DNA of 64,000 nt from Lumnitzera littorea (Eukaryota; Streptophyta; Magnoliopsida; Myrtales; Combretaceae). Below the pieces are notes generated by a model. That model worked only from the letters and a program-made list of their open reading frames with translations. It made no database searches and was not told the origin of the DNA. Of the stretch, positions 23,891 to 36,060 are shown in pieces; the stretch's first letter is position 1; each line of letters begins with the position of its first letter. The position numbers were made by a program, and so were the translations under genes. The stretch is from the NCBI GenBank assembly GCA_024138015.1, contig JAMXBB010000003.1, positions 11,966,060 to 12,030,059 of the forward strand, read 5' to 3'.

Positions 23891-24838
23891 ACTACCCAAT
23901 CAATCTTTGATATATAATAGGATTAGATAAAGGTTCGCCACTATTCTAATCTAGACGCACATTAGAAGGTAAAGGCAATAGAGCTAGTTTAGCACTTGTC
24001 ATCCTTATGTCATATAAAAGGTTTGTAATGGATTTTTGTTGACTAAGAAAAATGCCAGAATCAGTGATGCATAACTTGATACCAAGAAAATATCGTGCAA
24101 GTCCTAAGTCCTTTATAGTAAAAGCTTGATGCAACTTATTCTTCAGATCAATAATGGAGGTTTTACAATCACTTGTAATGAGCATATCATTGACATATAA
24201 ATGGATAGCAAGAAATCCATTAATATGCATAGATGTAAATAATGAATAGTCATTTTTAGATTGAACAAAACCTTATCCAATGAGAAATTTTGAAATTTCA
24301 ACATTCTACTAGTGTAAGGCTTGCTTAAGCCCATATAAGGAACAAACCAACTTGCAAACTTAGCCCAACTGTACCTTTATATATCCTTAAGGAGGATTCT
24401 TATAGATTTCTTCATCTAGAAAGCCATGGAGAAAAGCGTTGTTAATGTCAACCTGATGAATCGCCTAATGTTTAGCCATAGCAATAGCAACTAAAACACG
24501 AACAGTTGCTAAATGAGCTATTGGAGAAAATGTTTTAGTATAATCCTTACCCTCTATTTAAGTATACCATTTAGGTACTAAACATGCTTTATATCTCTCC
24601 ATTGAGCCATTAGCACTATACTTAATTTTGATCACCCATTTTGACCCAATTGTACGTTTGCCTTGGGGTAAAGTGGTAAGCACTCAAGTGTTATTATTTT
24701 CTAATCCTTTGAGTTCCTTATTCATGGCCTCTACCTACAATTCATCTTATAGGGCTTGTAAATAAGTAGTAGGTTCCTTAGTAATTAAAACTTGGGCTAA
24801 AGAGGCTACATAATAAGAGGAATAGGAAGCAAAAGTTA
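23891..24838 (-). pseudogene. Copia-3 reverse transcriptase (decayed)
   Basis: The N-terminal RT sequence is readable on the minus strand from about 24830 (EAMNKELKGLENNNT) through TIGSKWVIKIKYSANGS near 24610-24660 and HQVDINNAFLHGFLDEEIY near 24410-24460, interrupted by stops. 23946-24230 carries the catalytic box as YVND in place of YVDD, then KNKLHQAFTIKDLGLARYFLGIKL. The Asp-to-Asn change in the metal-binding motif alone would inactivate it. Confidence 0.88.
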
Positions 24839-25190
24839 TCTATTATAGTAAAAAAAAATCTAGCTCCATCAATTGATTCCACATAATAAGGCCCTTAAAC
24901 ATCCATATGCAGTAATTGAAAAACAAAAGTTGATGTACTGCTACTCAAGGAAAAGGTTAGTCTATGTAGTTTAGCTAAATGACAAGTCTCACAAAGAAGT
25001 TGTTTAGTGTTTAAATGACTAAAATCAAACAAATGATGTAACTTTGAAAAGGAGCAATGACCTAATCTATTGTGTAACAAAGTACTATCAACTTCATAAG
25101 TTGTAACAAGATTAAGTGTTCCATGTTCAGTATAGGGAGAATTGGAGATATTAGTGTTTCTTTTAATAAAAGGAAAAGCATTACTAGTGT
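24839..25190 (-). pseudogene. Copia-3 integrase remnant with deletion junction
   Basis: 24895-25080 on the minus strand keeps the zinc region (LHNRLGHCSFSKLHHL, CETCHLAK) and runs to LLHMDV, the first catalytic Asp of the core. A stop follows and the frame continues as FFFTIIDNF (about 24840-24880). Within about 20 bases the sequence switches to the region directly upstream of RT (YYVASLAQVL). The second Asp, the Glu box and the integrase C-terminus are absent, so the deletion junction is near 24838. Confidence 0.85.
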
Positions 25191-25700
25191 CTTGAAGTAT
25201 GTATAGACCATGTCGAAGTTGTGTAGTAGCTACAGTTTTATTAATTCTCTAGCCCTAAAAGAAATAAGAGTTTTGACTAAAAGTGACTATGAGATCACTG
25301 TCTTACAAGAGTCTATGAATTGAAAGAAGATTGTAATTGAAATTTGGTACAAGAAAAACATTATGAAGTGTTAAGGATGGAGTGATCTTCATTGATCCAA
25401 TAGAATTGATCAATCTGTATGTATTATTAGATAAGACTATTTTGATAAGAGTAAAAAGTGTTTGTTTATTGAACAGCAAATGGTCATAAGGGATCATATG
25501 GTCAGTTGCCCCTGTATCAATTATCTAGGTAATCAAACTACTATTTATACCACCAAGTGAATTAACAGTAGTAGAAGTAAAAGTACTTGCAAAGTTTGCT
25601 ATGCCTCTTGCTCCTATTTCCTTTTCTTTCGTTGCCTTTATAAACCTCAAGAATTCCTAACACAATCCCTTAAATAATGGAGGATCAACAACCTAATTTT
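25191..25700 (-). pseudogene. Copia-3 protease (decayed)
   Basis: On the minus strand near 25500-25525 the active-site box IIDTGATDHM is intact, preceded by a stop where the family has Trp (TAG for TGG). The following segment 25303-25497 has YRLINSIGSMKI and LHNVFLVPNFNYNLLSIHRLL, the rest of the retroviral-type aspartic protease and the start of the GAG-pre-integrase stretch. It is the best preserved protease motif of the three Copia elements. Confidence 0.85.
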
Positions 25701-25809
25701 GATTGTTAGTATCAACCATTTCAACACTAGATTCCAATGGAGTTTCTTCCATTCGAGCAAAATTTGTTTCTAATTTTCTTTTGTTTTGTTACTTTTTCCC
25801 TTATACCAC

Positions 25810-26590
25810 TTTAGATAGCCTATGATCTTAAAACAAGCTTCAATAGAATGACCTGTCCCCTTGCAATGTTTACACCTCATATTTGCCTTTGTGAATTCCC
25901 TTCTTAGTATTCCTTAAAGGAAGTTGTGTTTTGTTCATTTTATAAGCAATAGAATTAGTGTCCAAAGATGTTGTCACTTGCCTTTGCTTTTTCAATTTGT
26001 TGAACAATTTAGAATACCTTATTAATAGTTGGAAGAGGATTACAAGACAAAATCTGATTTCTTATTGTTTCATATACATTAGATAGTCCTATAAGGAATT
26101 ACATCAGTTTATGTTTTGATTCAAAATTTGTAAGCTTATCTTTCAATCTACAACTACAGTTATTTACAGTTCCACATTCGCACTTCGGATTAGGATTTAA
26201 CATGTAAAATTCATCCCAAGCTTTCTTCAATTAATTATAGTAAACTGCAACTAGTGGATTTCCTTGTTTTATATTACTAATTTCATGTTCTAATTGAAAA
26301 ATCAAAGGTCCACTTGCTTGACCATATTACTCTATAATCTCATTCCATAATTCGAATGAAGATTACGTATATACGAAACTTTGTGACAAATCACTCATCA
26401 TGGAATTTAAGATCCAGCATCTAATTAAGTAATCATTTTGAATCCATCAAGTGTAATCCTTAGAATCTTCATTTGGTTTAGTAATCTTGCCATTAACAAA
26501 TCCTAATTTCAATTTTGCTCCTAACGCTAGTCTCATCGATCGACTTTAAGTCATGTAATTGCTTCCATTAAAGATGATGTTTCTAATAGT
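25810..26590 (-). pseudogene. Copia-3 gag (decayed)
   Basis: Readable on the minus strand: an N-terminal FNGSNYMT followed by a stop in place of Trp, then SRSMRLALGAKLKLGFVNG, PLIFQLEHEISNIKQGN and NPNPKCECG. An intact CCHC zinc knuckle, CKHCKGTGHSIEAC, follows near 25830-25875 with the trailing KIIGYLKWYKGKK. This is the plant Copia gag of the UBN2/Retrotran_gag type. Multiple stops break it. Confidence 0.85.
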
Positions 26591-26750
26591 CATACCTAGA
26601 TTATTTGATTAGGAAATATAGAGAGGATTTGAGATTGAAATCTCACCAACCATTCTAATGCAAATGCTCTTTTAGCAATTTTGATCATGTTAACCATGTA
26701 ACTAGAAACAAAGAGTTCAAATTAGAAAATTGTGTAAACCATAGCCAACC

Positions 26751-26762
26751 GCTCTAATACCA
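26751..26762 (-). other. Copia-3 primer binding site
   Basis: TGGTATTAGAGC on the minus strand, next to the 5' LTR; one change from the Met-tRNA complement. Confidence 0.9.
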
Positions 26763-26975
26763 TGAGAGAACTATGCAATCTTGTTCTTGAAGAAAAGTGC
26801 TACAATAGAAAGTAAATGGAAAAATGATGAATTGAATTATTAATAGCCTTATACAAATATATATATGTAGAGTCTAACTAACTAACTTGCTAGTTGTCAA
26901 TTATACACGTGATTAAATAAACAAGTCTAACTAATTAACTAACTGAAATATCAATAGGTCTAATACAATCTAACA
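26763..26975 (-). repeat. Copia-3 5' LTR
   Basis: 213 bp partner of 23030-23240, followed by the ATATG duplication at 26976-26980. Confidence 0.93.
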
Positions 26976-26995
26976 ATATGTTATTACAATAAAAA

Positions 26996-27397
26996 TGTTA
27001 CAACCTAAGTTTAAGAGGAGAGTCAAATTTAAAAGACTGGTTTGATGGGTTAGGCTTAAGTATCACATTTAGTTTATGTTGTTTTCTCATGTGGGATTAT
27101 AACATTATTATCTTTCTTTGAAAGCTAACGTTCATGTTGGCCTACTCTAAATTATTCACTTTGAGTAGCTTTTACTCTAAACAACTCACATTTTGTTTTA
27201 TTAGATAGTCATTTCCCAAGTTGCTCTTTTTCTAAGTTATCCTTTCTATAGGGTTGGTCTCTCAATGAAAGCACCAAATGTTACCATCCAAGTTGAAGAG
27301 AAGAGTCTAATTGAAAGACTAGCTTGAAAAGTAAAAGAATACTTTAGATGTAATATTACACTTAGTCTATGTTACTTTCTCATAAAAAATTATAACA
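26996..27397 (-). mobile_element. TRIM element A (LTRs 26996-27104 and 27279-27397)
   Basis: Two ~110-bp direct repeats, each starting TGTTAC and ending ATAACA, flank a 174-bp non-coding core. On the minus strand a purine-rich tract (AAAGAAAGATAATAA) abuts the left repeat. TTTGGTGCTTTCATTGAGAG follows the right repeat, where a primer binding site should lie. Flanking AAAAA on both sides may be the target duplication but is low complexity. Length, terminal structure and lack of coding fit a terminal-repeat retrotransposon in miniature. Confidence 0.8.
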
Positions 27398-27402
27398 AAA
27401 AA

Positions 27403-30238
27403 CTTACTAGCTAACATAAAAATTTATAAGTTTCAAGATTGGTATAATCATGCACCGTATTATTTGTTATTGGAGAAGGTACTAAAAGATTGTAATTGAA
27501 GCTTGTTACCTCAAAGTTAAATATATCTTCAGAACATATGCGGCCATGTACAATGCAATAAACTTCAGAGTTTGGCAATTGCTGTTACTTAGCTATAAAT
27601 ATGTTCGTTATAAGATTTTATAGTAAAATAATAAATGATCTACTTAGTATCGAATTCCTGGTAGTGCCCAATAAAACTCAATGTATATATTATCTTCAAA
27701 ATAAATAAATATGTGTTATTCTATATGAAATTACAAATTTGAAAATACATGTTGCTAATTTTTCGAGTTACTATTGTGATATATAATGAATCATTAAATG
27801 CATATGGTATAAATACATTATGCCTTAAGTAAAATATAGTTAATAACTAAACCAACGATTACTAATATATTCACGTCAAACTTTTGGTTGGAAAGTTTTT
27901 CACTGGTGTGAGTATATTATTCATTAATTAGCCTTATATACTAGATATCTCTTGCAATCCATTTATATTTACATGAGGTATTGTAATTTCTTTCTTTAAG
28001 TATGCAATTTTCTCATTACAAAACCTTATGATTAGACTCAAAACTTCTCCTTTTTCAATTATTCTTATACCAAATACCTATTAGTAGAGGATTGGCTTTA
28101 ATACCATTTATAATATTACATAACAAAAGTATTTCTTTGTATTAAGCATGTCTATTAGGCGTATTCGATCCATTTCCCTATTAGACCGTATAGAAAGTTT
28201 GATAAGTGGGAGCAACGCAAGGAGGTTGGCTCAGTTTCCGGATTTATTTGTAATGCGAAATCTAAAAGTTCTGAAATGATGATTTTATCTAAATTTTAAA
28301 CATAAATGTACCTTATTGTTGAAATTGGGACATACTAACTAGTTCGTCAATCGTTATCAAGCTGAATAGAGGTGTGATATAATTACATGTGACTCTGTCC
28401 GTTTCTCCATCACACATGAATCAGCAGTACCATGTTCGACACGCTCGGGACTTGGTAACGACGCGTGTATGGTGCCAATGGCAACCGCCCCTCTAAAGTG
28501 GCACTTCAACCGTTTTTTGTTTTCGTTTTCCTTCTACGAGACTTTGACAATTGAGACTCTTTCGTTAGCGGTAATTTTTGTTAGTTTATGTATATCGCAC
28601 ACGTATAAGAATACTATCGGATAACACATCATGTATAAAATGAATAAAATTATATAATATAATTAAATATATTATAATATTAATAAAAGATAATAATAGA
28701 TGAGGAAGAGAGAAAAATGAAAATGGTGGGGAGAGGAATAAGGAGTTATGAGAATATTAAAGGGGAGAGAGAAACATGGAGAGGATTATATTTTATTAAA
28801 ATCTCTAAATTATCCTATATCTATAATCAAATGTATTAAAGAAAATTATTTATTAATAACAAAAATTTTATTTAAAAGGTTAAATAAATAAAAATAATCA
28901 AAATATTATTTTGACGTTTATTTAAGGTTTTAAACGTTTTAATAATATAAATAATATGTAGTTATATACTATGCATATATACACACACACTAGTGAATGA
29001 CGTATTCACGCAATGCATGTAAAAAATATAAAAAAAAAAATGTTTGAACTAAAAAATAAAGAGTAATGTCAATAATATATATGTATGTATGTATATATAT
29101 TCTTTTGGATTATAAGATGCATATCATTCATAAGAACTAGGAAAAGGTCTTGTTTACATAACAAAAGAAGGGCATCCCTCTTAGCATGTATAGTTGATAA
29201 TATATGTTAGTAAAAGTAAAACTATAATAAATTTTCCAAAAAAAAAGTATTTAAAAATATTAGTTATGTGTAATGAATTTTTCAAATAATACAAATGTTG
29301 GGCAAACAAAATAATAGACAAATAAAAGAATAGTAATTGTAGAAATAAGTATGATAGAAAATGATAATTATATAGTTGGACATAGTTTAATTAGAAATTT
29401 CGTAGGATGGGTTTGATTTCTTTTACTAACTATAATGTAAATATATTCAATGATTAAATCTATATAATATCCACTTATTAGTTAAGGATAGTTAAAAGAT
29501 GGTTTATTCTTTAATATAATAGACACACACATATACACACACACACATACACTAAAAGACATGCACGATTTATATCTACACACACACTAAAGACACACAC
29601 TTGCGATTCATGTGTAGGAATAAAACATCAAATATATGATTTTTTTTAGCCATCATCAAATATATAATAGATTAAACGTAAAACTATTAAAAAGTTTGAT
29701 TGTATAGAGATAAAAAAAAAGTATTATTGGAAAAAAATAATTACGAATATAGGGGGAAAAATAAATTTATTTATAACAAGCTAAAAAAGAAAAAGGAATA
29801 GAAAGTATAAGTTTAATTTGATAATGGACTGACTTTGAAAGTAATTATCATAGGGAAGAGAGAGAGAGAGAGTTATTATAATATAGATAACTGTAAATTA
29901 TATAGGTTAAATATATTAATTATATGATGGAGATGAATAATAGTTATTGGTGGTTAGAGGGTCTTTGCTCATTTAAATAACATAGTATATAGTGTATATT
30001 ATCCAAAAAATCTTATTTTAAAACCACCATTCCTCTTTGTTGTAACCAGCTACTTATAATGGAATTTTGTTGTTGTTTTACTAACAGTTTGATTTTAATT
30101 TTCAACAAAACTATACCTATACCTATAGAAGCACCAATTAAGACTCATGAATTGACTTTGGCGGTTTAAAGGCTCGTAATTTGCCCATAAAAGCTAGGCG
30201 TGAACTAGCCTTAGACCATCAAATTAGATATTATGTTT

Positions 30239-30277
<39 letters not shown>

Positions 30278-31539
30278 TATACTAAAAAAATGAACAAAAA
30301 AAAAAAAATTTCTGGTTCTCATGCCTTGGAATTGGTTGGTGAATAGCCCATGGTTCCATATGTTATGGAATTGCCATGAGGTAGTTTTAGGCCGATTAGG
30401 CGCGTTTCCTAAGTCTACTCTATATCTTGATTCTTTAGCCAAATTATAGCAAGTATATGAAATACTATACGAGATAATGGTACTTAACTCACCGCTAATT
30501 GGTTAACATGGTGTAAGAGTATTAGTATAGCAAAGCAACATAATTTCGACCATGTTAATATTTATCCATTTCTAGTACATAGAAAACGATTTGCACTCAC
30601 TGAAATTCAAGAATACATATAAAGAGTATATGACGAGCCAAGAGATGACAATATAGATAGTGCTGGGTTAAAAAACTAATTGAATAGCGAATCGAATCGA
30701 AAATTTGATTTTCCTTTCAATTTAGTTCGACGATCATAAGATATCGATTTGTAACTCGGTTCGACTGAGCGAATGGGGCAGAGCCGAACAAGCTTTCCTT
30801 TTGAAAAGTTGAAAAGAAAAGCCGCCACGTTCAATCACAAGCTTCCTTCACCCTATCTAATACCGTTAATCCACGTTATATATGCGACTCAAATTTAGGG
30901 GGAAAAAAGCTGGTGAAATTGGAAAGTTAATGCACCAATGCACCATCACGGTCAATGGTTCCATCCCGAGTCATCTTAAGCATGGCTCCTGGAAGTAGTT
31001 ATTCCATTTGTCAGTCATTTTATGGTCAAGAATATCGAACAAAACAGGTTATTAATTTGATCTTTTCAAATTTGAGTGTCCACCTCATGACTCATACATT
31101 ATTGTTGATCGTGTTGCTCGCTTCTCACCCGTTATCTTCATCGTAGTATGCTTTACCAGAAGAAGTGGTGCCACATGCAATGATAATTTACAGGGTGAAC
31201 TACGACGTCTGAACTTGAAAGGTTGAAATTATGTGATATGTGCCTTCATTGTTACCAGAAGTACAATATCCTTGACCAGTTTGGAGTTACCGAGTTATGA
31301 CACCACTTCTAACCACAAATTAAACTTGATCGAATTATTTATTTATTTATTTTTCAATTTTAAAATATTAAGAACCACATTGTATGGTTAGGTTTGAATT
31401 ATTTAAAAGGAAAAAATGAATTGTAATATATGGCTCAAAAGGATGCTAGACAAACTGTGCCAAACCAAATTAGACCTACCTTTAGATATAGATGTAATGT
31501 TGAAAAACGAATATAGATTGGCAAATAAAATAGACTAAG
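27403..31539. other. AT-rich spacer with microsatellites
   Basis: No gene recognised. It contains (CA)n-type tracts at 28980-28990 and 29521-29605, (GA)n at 29855-29872 and (TA)n at 30241-30272. A GC-richer patch at 28385-28560 holds an 80-codon stretch without stops on the plus strand but with no family resemblance. A second patch near 30760-31150 holds a 63-codon open frame (30955-31146, +), also unrecognised. 30660-30770 has AATCGAATCGAAAATTTGA-like words typical of degenerate plant MITEs. Confidence 0.5.
30241..30272. repeat. (TA)n microsatellite
   Basis: An uninterrupted alternating TA run of about 30 bases; the neighbouring minus-strand open frame (30224-30442) is a by-product of it. 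Confidence 0.9.
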
Positions 31540-31932
31540 TGTTATTAGCCAAGTTTAAGAGGAGAATAACCCAAAAGACTTACCTGATAGGTAAAAGAAC
31601 TCCTTAGACTTATGTATTACACTTAGTTTATATTACTTTTCTATGTGGGATTGTAACATTACTACCCCTTTTCAAAGCCAATGCCCACGTTGGCTATTCA
31701 TAGCAGCTCACATTCTACTTCATCACCAGGGAGCCATTTCATAGGTAACCTTCTCCTCTTGAGTTGCTCCTTTTTTGAGTCATCCCTTTTGTGTAGTTGG
31801 TTTCTCAAAAGAGTACAAAATGTTATAACCTAAGTCTAAGACGAGAGGTCAACCTAGAAGACTTGCTCGATAGGTTGGAGAGATTAATTGTTACATTTAG
31901 TCCATGTTACTTTCCCATGTGGGATTGTAACA
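31540..31932 (-). mobile_element. TRIM element B (LTRs 31540-31658 and 31821-31932)
   Basis: Same family as TRIM A. Terminal repeats of 119 and 112 bp start TGTTAT and end GATTGTAACA, sharing the block ATGTGGGATTGTAACAT with A. The core is about 160 bp. The minus strand shows a purine tract (AAAAGGGGTAGTAA) next to the left repeat. No matching target duplication is visible (CTAAG left, TATAG right), so flanks have diverged or an end has been lost. No coding capacity. Confidence 0.8.
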
Positions 31933-32899
31933 TATAGGCACAATAGAAAATGTTTTTCTTAGAGAATTTATACTTCTCACGTAAAGCTTGTTATGAGAGT
32001 TCAAGTACGGAATTTCTTCAGGATACAATTAAGTCCTAATGTATGAATATCAACAATTCATATATCAAACTACGCTTTAAATATAGATAAGAAGAGTTTA
32101 TTTGCATAGTGATAAAAGAAGAAGAATTTGTAGAAAATGGAATGGAAATTAGTGCAAAAAGGAGAGAGAAAACATAGTTGCAATTAGTTATTTATAATGT
32201 ACACTTTGAAGATAGTTTCATTAAGATTTATATTGATTCAATAATTATATTTCATCCAATAGCTTGAATATAAATCTATTACAAATTGATTTAAATCTTA
32301 TATCACAAAGTGATACAACTCTTATGATTGTAACTTATGAAAATTTGGTCAAAAGTTGCAACTTTTTTAAGTGGTATGATCTTTAACTTTGCTAAAGTGA
32401 AGATTATGGGCAAGATTTACAGCCATAATTTGTGGCCGTGAATATTTCATACTTTATTTTTTCTTCTCTATTGTAGATCGTGCTTAAGTTTACGGTCATG
32501 ATCTTTGGCTGTAAACTTCTCGGAACCTTATTTACTTATTTTCAATCCCCTCGTTTAAAGATTACACCTAGGTTTTCGCTTGTAAGCCTTGACTGTGATC
32601 CTCTCGAAAACATCCTAAATCTCCTTTCAGTACTTGTAATTAATGTATGTACTATCTTAGTCAATTATTAAGCATTCTAAACACATAGTTCAAACTTCAA
32701 ACATACAATTGGCATTCTATTTCTACATAATATAATCTAATGTAAAATAAGGTGCCAACAACATGATAAAGAAGATCCTCATTATATAAAAAATAAAGAA
32801 AGAAAATCCAATACTTTATCTAGAGACATTATTAAAGGTTTAGTTTATTGCAATGATCGGACTCAAAGCCTTAAAATATGTGGGATTCTAATAAGTTAG
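31933..32899. other. Spacer with hairpin-forming segments
   Basis: No gene. Around 32420-32515 there are imperfect inverted repeats (TTTACAGCCA with TGGCCGTGAA; GTTTACGGTCA with TGGCTGTAAAC). The wording GGTCATGATC and GTGATCCTCTCG recalls parts of the LARD LTR at 5.9 and 11.2 kb, so this may be a distant LTR relative. The open frame 32480-32671 (+) is not recognisable. Confidence 0.4.
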
Positions 32900-34066
32900 A
32901 ATCTATGATCTAATTTCCTACACTATCTTTTAAGCTCCAAATCCTATTCTTTTCTCTACAAGCAAAAACTAAGGAGATAATATTTGGTGTTCCTTTCCCC
33001 ATCATGTACCCACTTTATTTAGGCTTTCTAATTTTAAAGATACTCCTCGTGCTATAAGGTTATGTGAAGTTGTGTATATTGGTTTATTTTGCTCATAGGA
33101 CAGAAGTTAGTGTTTTGGATGTTGGGTAATTCATTCTTTAAATTTGATAGGTTTCTAAGGATATTTCATTTCTTGTTACTAAGAAGTCCAAAAGTACAAC
33201 GATTTTATGTCTGTGCCTCCACTTGTAAGTCAAGGATAGAATTTTGCAAGTTATAGTTGTCATTAGCCTATGTAGATTTTACAAGATTTTCAAAAGAAGG
33301 GTGTTAAAGTCAAAAGGGTTAGAATTGAATAGCCTATTCATTGGGCTCAAGTGTACTTGCGGATTTGTTTGTAGGAAGAGAGGATAATGGCTAAAGATAG
33401 ATTTTCTTATGTAATGTATGATGGCATAAGGGTATAGCCTTCTTCATGAATAGTTGGTCCATCTACAGTCCATTCTAGTTTGTATTAGACTAGTTAAAGG
33501 CTGTCTATTCAACCTTGTATATTTAGGGCCTATGAATCCAAGGTCTACTAAACCATAACTCGACATACAAGTATGGTATGGTATAGCTTTTCCAAGTTAA
33601 AAGGCGCTCCTCCCCATTTTGTCCATGGCATCAATAATATCATTGAAAGCTCCTAGTAGACATTAAGGGTTTTTACCTATATTTATTGAGTAATTTCTAT
33701 CTTTGCCAAAGGATTTCTCTACAAAAGGGTTTATTGCTTGCATATATTACTATAAAGAACCAAGAGTGACTAGAATTTTGAACCTATATAAAAACATGGA
33801 TCTCTTACAAATATTGATAGGCATGTGCAATAGTTAGGGATCCTTTGTGCCATAGAAGAAGTAGTCCTCTTCTCTTGCCTTTTGCTTTCAAGAACATTGA
33901 GCGATCAAAAGGTTAGTCTACCACCACATCATACATAGCTATTGCATTCAATTTTGTTTATAAGAGCAAAAGGATATGAGGTTGTATGTCCAGGACTCGT
34001 TCTTTGATTGCGTTTATCTTTCTTGTTGAATTTGCACCCCTTATATTATAAGCAATAATTTTGATG
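32900..34066 (-). pseudogene. LINE endonuclease (ORF2 N-terminus), decayed
   Basis: On the minus strand from 34066 the translation reads IKIIAYNIRGANSTRK, matching the start of plant L1-type ORF2 (apurinic endonuclease-like domain). Further along are LLGAFNDIIDAMDKMG near 33610-33660 (the family has GDFN; here the Asp is Ala), GLVDLGFIGPKYT near 33500-33545 and a weakened SDH box (SHYPLFL) near 33370. In active LINEs the domain nicks target DNA to prime reverse transcription. Resemblance fades below about 32950, and I find no reverse transcriptase downstream. Several stops are present. Confidence 0.75.
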
Positions 34067-36060
34067 GGATGGGTTGATATTGGAATTATCTCAAAATTCA
34101 TGAGAGTTGTAGTGATCTTATACTAATGAAATTGTTAGGCTAGTTATAGGACTCTTTAGGCTTTAAGATGAATCCTGGTAAGGCGCATTTCAAAGATCAT
34201 CAGAGTTGCAACTTCGTCCTTGCTACACATGATTGTGTAGATGGTTGTTCTTTGTTGCATCCAAAAGGTCATTGGAATGAGGTTCAGGATTTGCTTTAAG
34301 TTCGGTTGGACAAAGACTATGTGGACTGTTTCCAACATGTGGGGGCCCATTGCTTCAGCATCTAGTTGGTCTGGGCTAGATGCTCAAGCATAGTGATAAG
34401 AATCACAATAAGAAAATCCTTGATGGTTAACAATAGTGACCCTTTGTCATAGATCTAGTGGTAGGTTGCTCTTGTTTTAGTTTTGTTGATAAAGTTCCAT
34501 TAAGGTTCGAGTCCAACCATCCATGAAAGGTATGTATAGAATGGCTAAGTTTGAAGTGAGTGAGTTTGGGTCTAAGTCCTTATAAAAAATCTTAAGGTTG
34601 ATGATTATGTTCACTTTTCTATCCATTGCACACTTTGAATCTTGCTAGTTTCTTTGCGGAGAGTGTTTTCTTGTTGGTTTGGGTGAGTTTTTAAGTATTG
34701 GTGGGGAATTGGTGAACAATATTGCTCGAGGGAAAGTTGGTTACATTAAGATCTTTTAGGGTATGGGTTTTGTTGGGAAAAGAAGAAGGTAAAGATGGTG
34801 AGACTTGTTGCTATGTAGCTTCTTAGATTGGGTTTAGGTTAAATGGGTTTGTTTGCCTTTATCTTGTTTAGACAAAACTAGAGCTTAATCTTTATAACCA
34901 AGTGTTTTTGTAGAAGAAGAAGGCATTAATGGCGATGTATCCTTTGTTTTATTGATGGGTGACATGTGGATAGGAGCTTCTAATGCATTTTCTTTGTTTT
35001 GTTTTGTAATATAAGTGACTATGGAGTATAATGATGGTTCATCATGACCTTTGTTAGTAGAGTCTACGTTTTGATTTTTGCTAGTGCTAGTTCTTTAGCT
35101 TTCATTATATGATATCGTACATTGTTGTCAGTAGTGACCGATTAACTTGCAAAGAAAGAAAAAATTTGAAATTCCTTTATATTGCACTTTGCAGGACCAT
35201 CCATCTAATATGATGGTTTAGACAAGTAGTTTAGTTAGATTTATTTGTATACAAAGGCGCGCAAATCGTCCTTGTTCTACATTCACAATGAACATGTTAA
35301 ATCAGAGTATTGGTTTGATAGTTGACCTAACTTTCTTTAGAGCTACTAGAGAGTAGTATTATAGGGGTAATTTAGGATTGTAGATCCAAACTACAACTTC
35401 ATTAAAAGTGGCCATTGAAGCTTGAAAGTTTGGTTCCCATCGCTGGATTGTAAGGAATCATCTAATTATAATCCATGGTCCGTTTTTTTATTACGTTTTG
35501 TAGGTCATTAATATCTTGGAAGGTGATATTGTAATAGCCATAGCCTAAGTCAATCATGGAAAAATTATTAGTGGTGTGGTAGAGGGATTTTAATTTTAGG
35601 TAAAGTATTGAGTATTTCACGGATTAGCTAAAGAGTTTAATGATTATGGATTTCTCTAAGGTTTTCTTAATTCATATTTTTCTTCTATTGATAAATGTGC
35701 AACTCTTATTCCTTTTGGCAAATTAATTTGTTCATTTGGTTAGGCTAGGGATCTTCTTAGGGTTTGAGTCTTCATCTATGTCTTGTATTAGTTGGTTTAA
35801 TGCAAAGTTTATGGCATATGCTTCTAGGATAGTAGCCATAGCTATCTCTTGGTAGGGTTCTTTTGGATTGGGTTGCTTAAAGCTTACCTTGTTTTTTCCT
35901 CTATTAGTTGTGTGGTTGTGCTTGGAAGCTTCTAGTAGAGATGACTATTAATGGTCTATTGGGTAGGAGGAGGAGGTTGAGTTGATTAAGCTATCTATTA
36001 AATCATGAAAGTTATTAAGTTTTAGTCGGTGTGTCTTCTTATTCAAAAGTTTGAGGAACG
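34067..36060 (-). pseudogene. LINE ORF1 (DUF4283 and zinc-knuckle protein), decayed
   Basis: The minus strand encodes pieces typical of plant LINE ORF1. Near 35400-35530 are ITFQDINDLQNVI, MDYN or PWIIN depending on frame, and IQRWEPNF, the DUF4283 domain. Near 35220-35310 are FARLCIQINLTKLLV and QYKGIS, and near 35110-35150 is a CCHC-like zinc knuckle with Cys and His left (CKLIGH). An N-terminal MATILEAYAINFALNQLIQ segment lies near 35800-35850. ORF1 would bind element RNA. Frameshifts separate all pieces. Confidence 0.72.

Larger units (their letters stand above)
23030..26975 (-). mobile_element. Copia LTR retrotransposon 3 (internally deleted, decayed)
   Basis: LTRs at 23030-23240 and 26763-26975 both start TGAGAGAAC and end AACA. 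The primer binding site is 26751-26762, the polypurine tract 23241-23260, and a perfect ATATG duplication flanks the element. On the minus strand gag (about 26590-25810), protease (about 25520-25300), integrase zinc region (25080-24890), RT and RNase H follow in Copia order. At 3946 bp it is about 1 kb short of usual; the missing part is the integrase core. The LTRs differ at roughly one base in ten by eye. Confidence 0.95.

Noticed and set aside
30955..31146. 63-codon frame as a possible secreted peptide gene
   Set aside because: No N-terminal signal peptide and no known peptide motif; the hydrophobic part is C-terminal.
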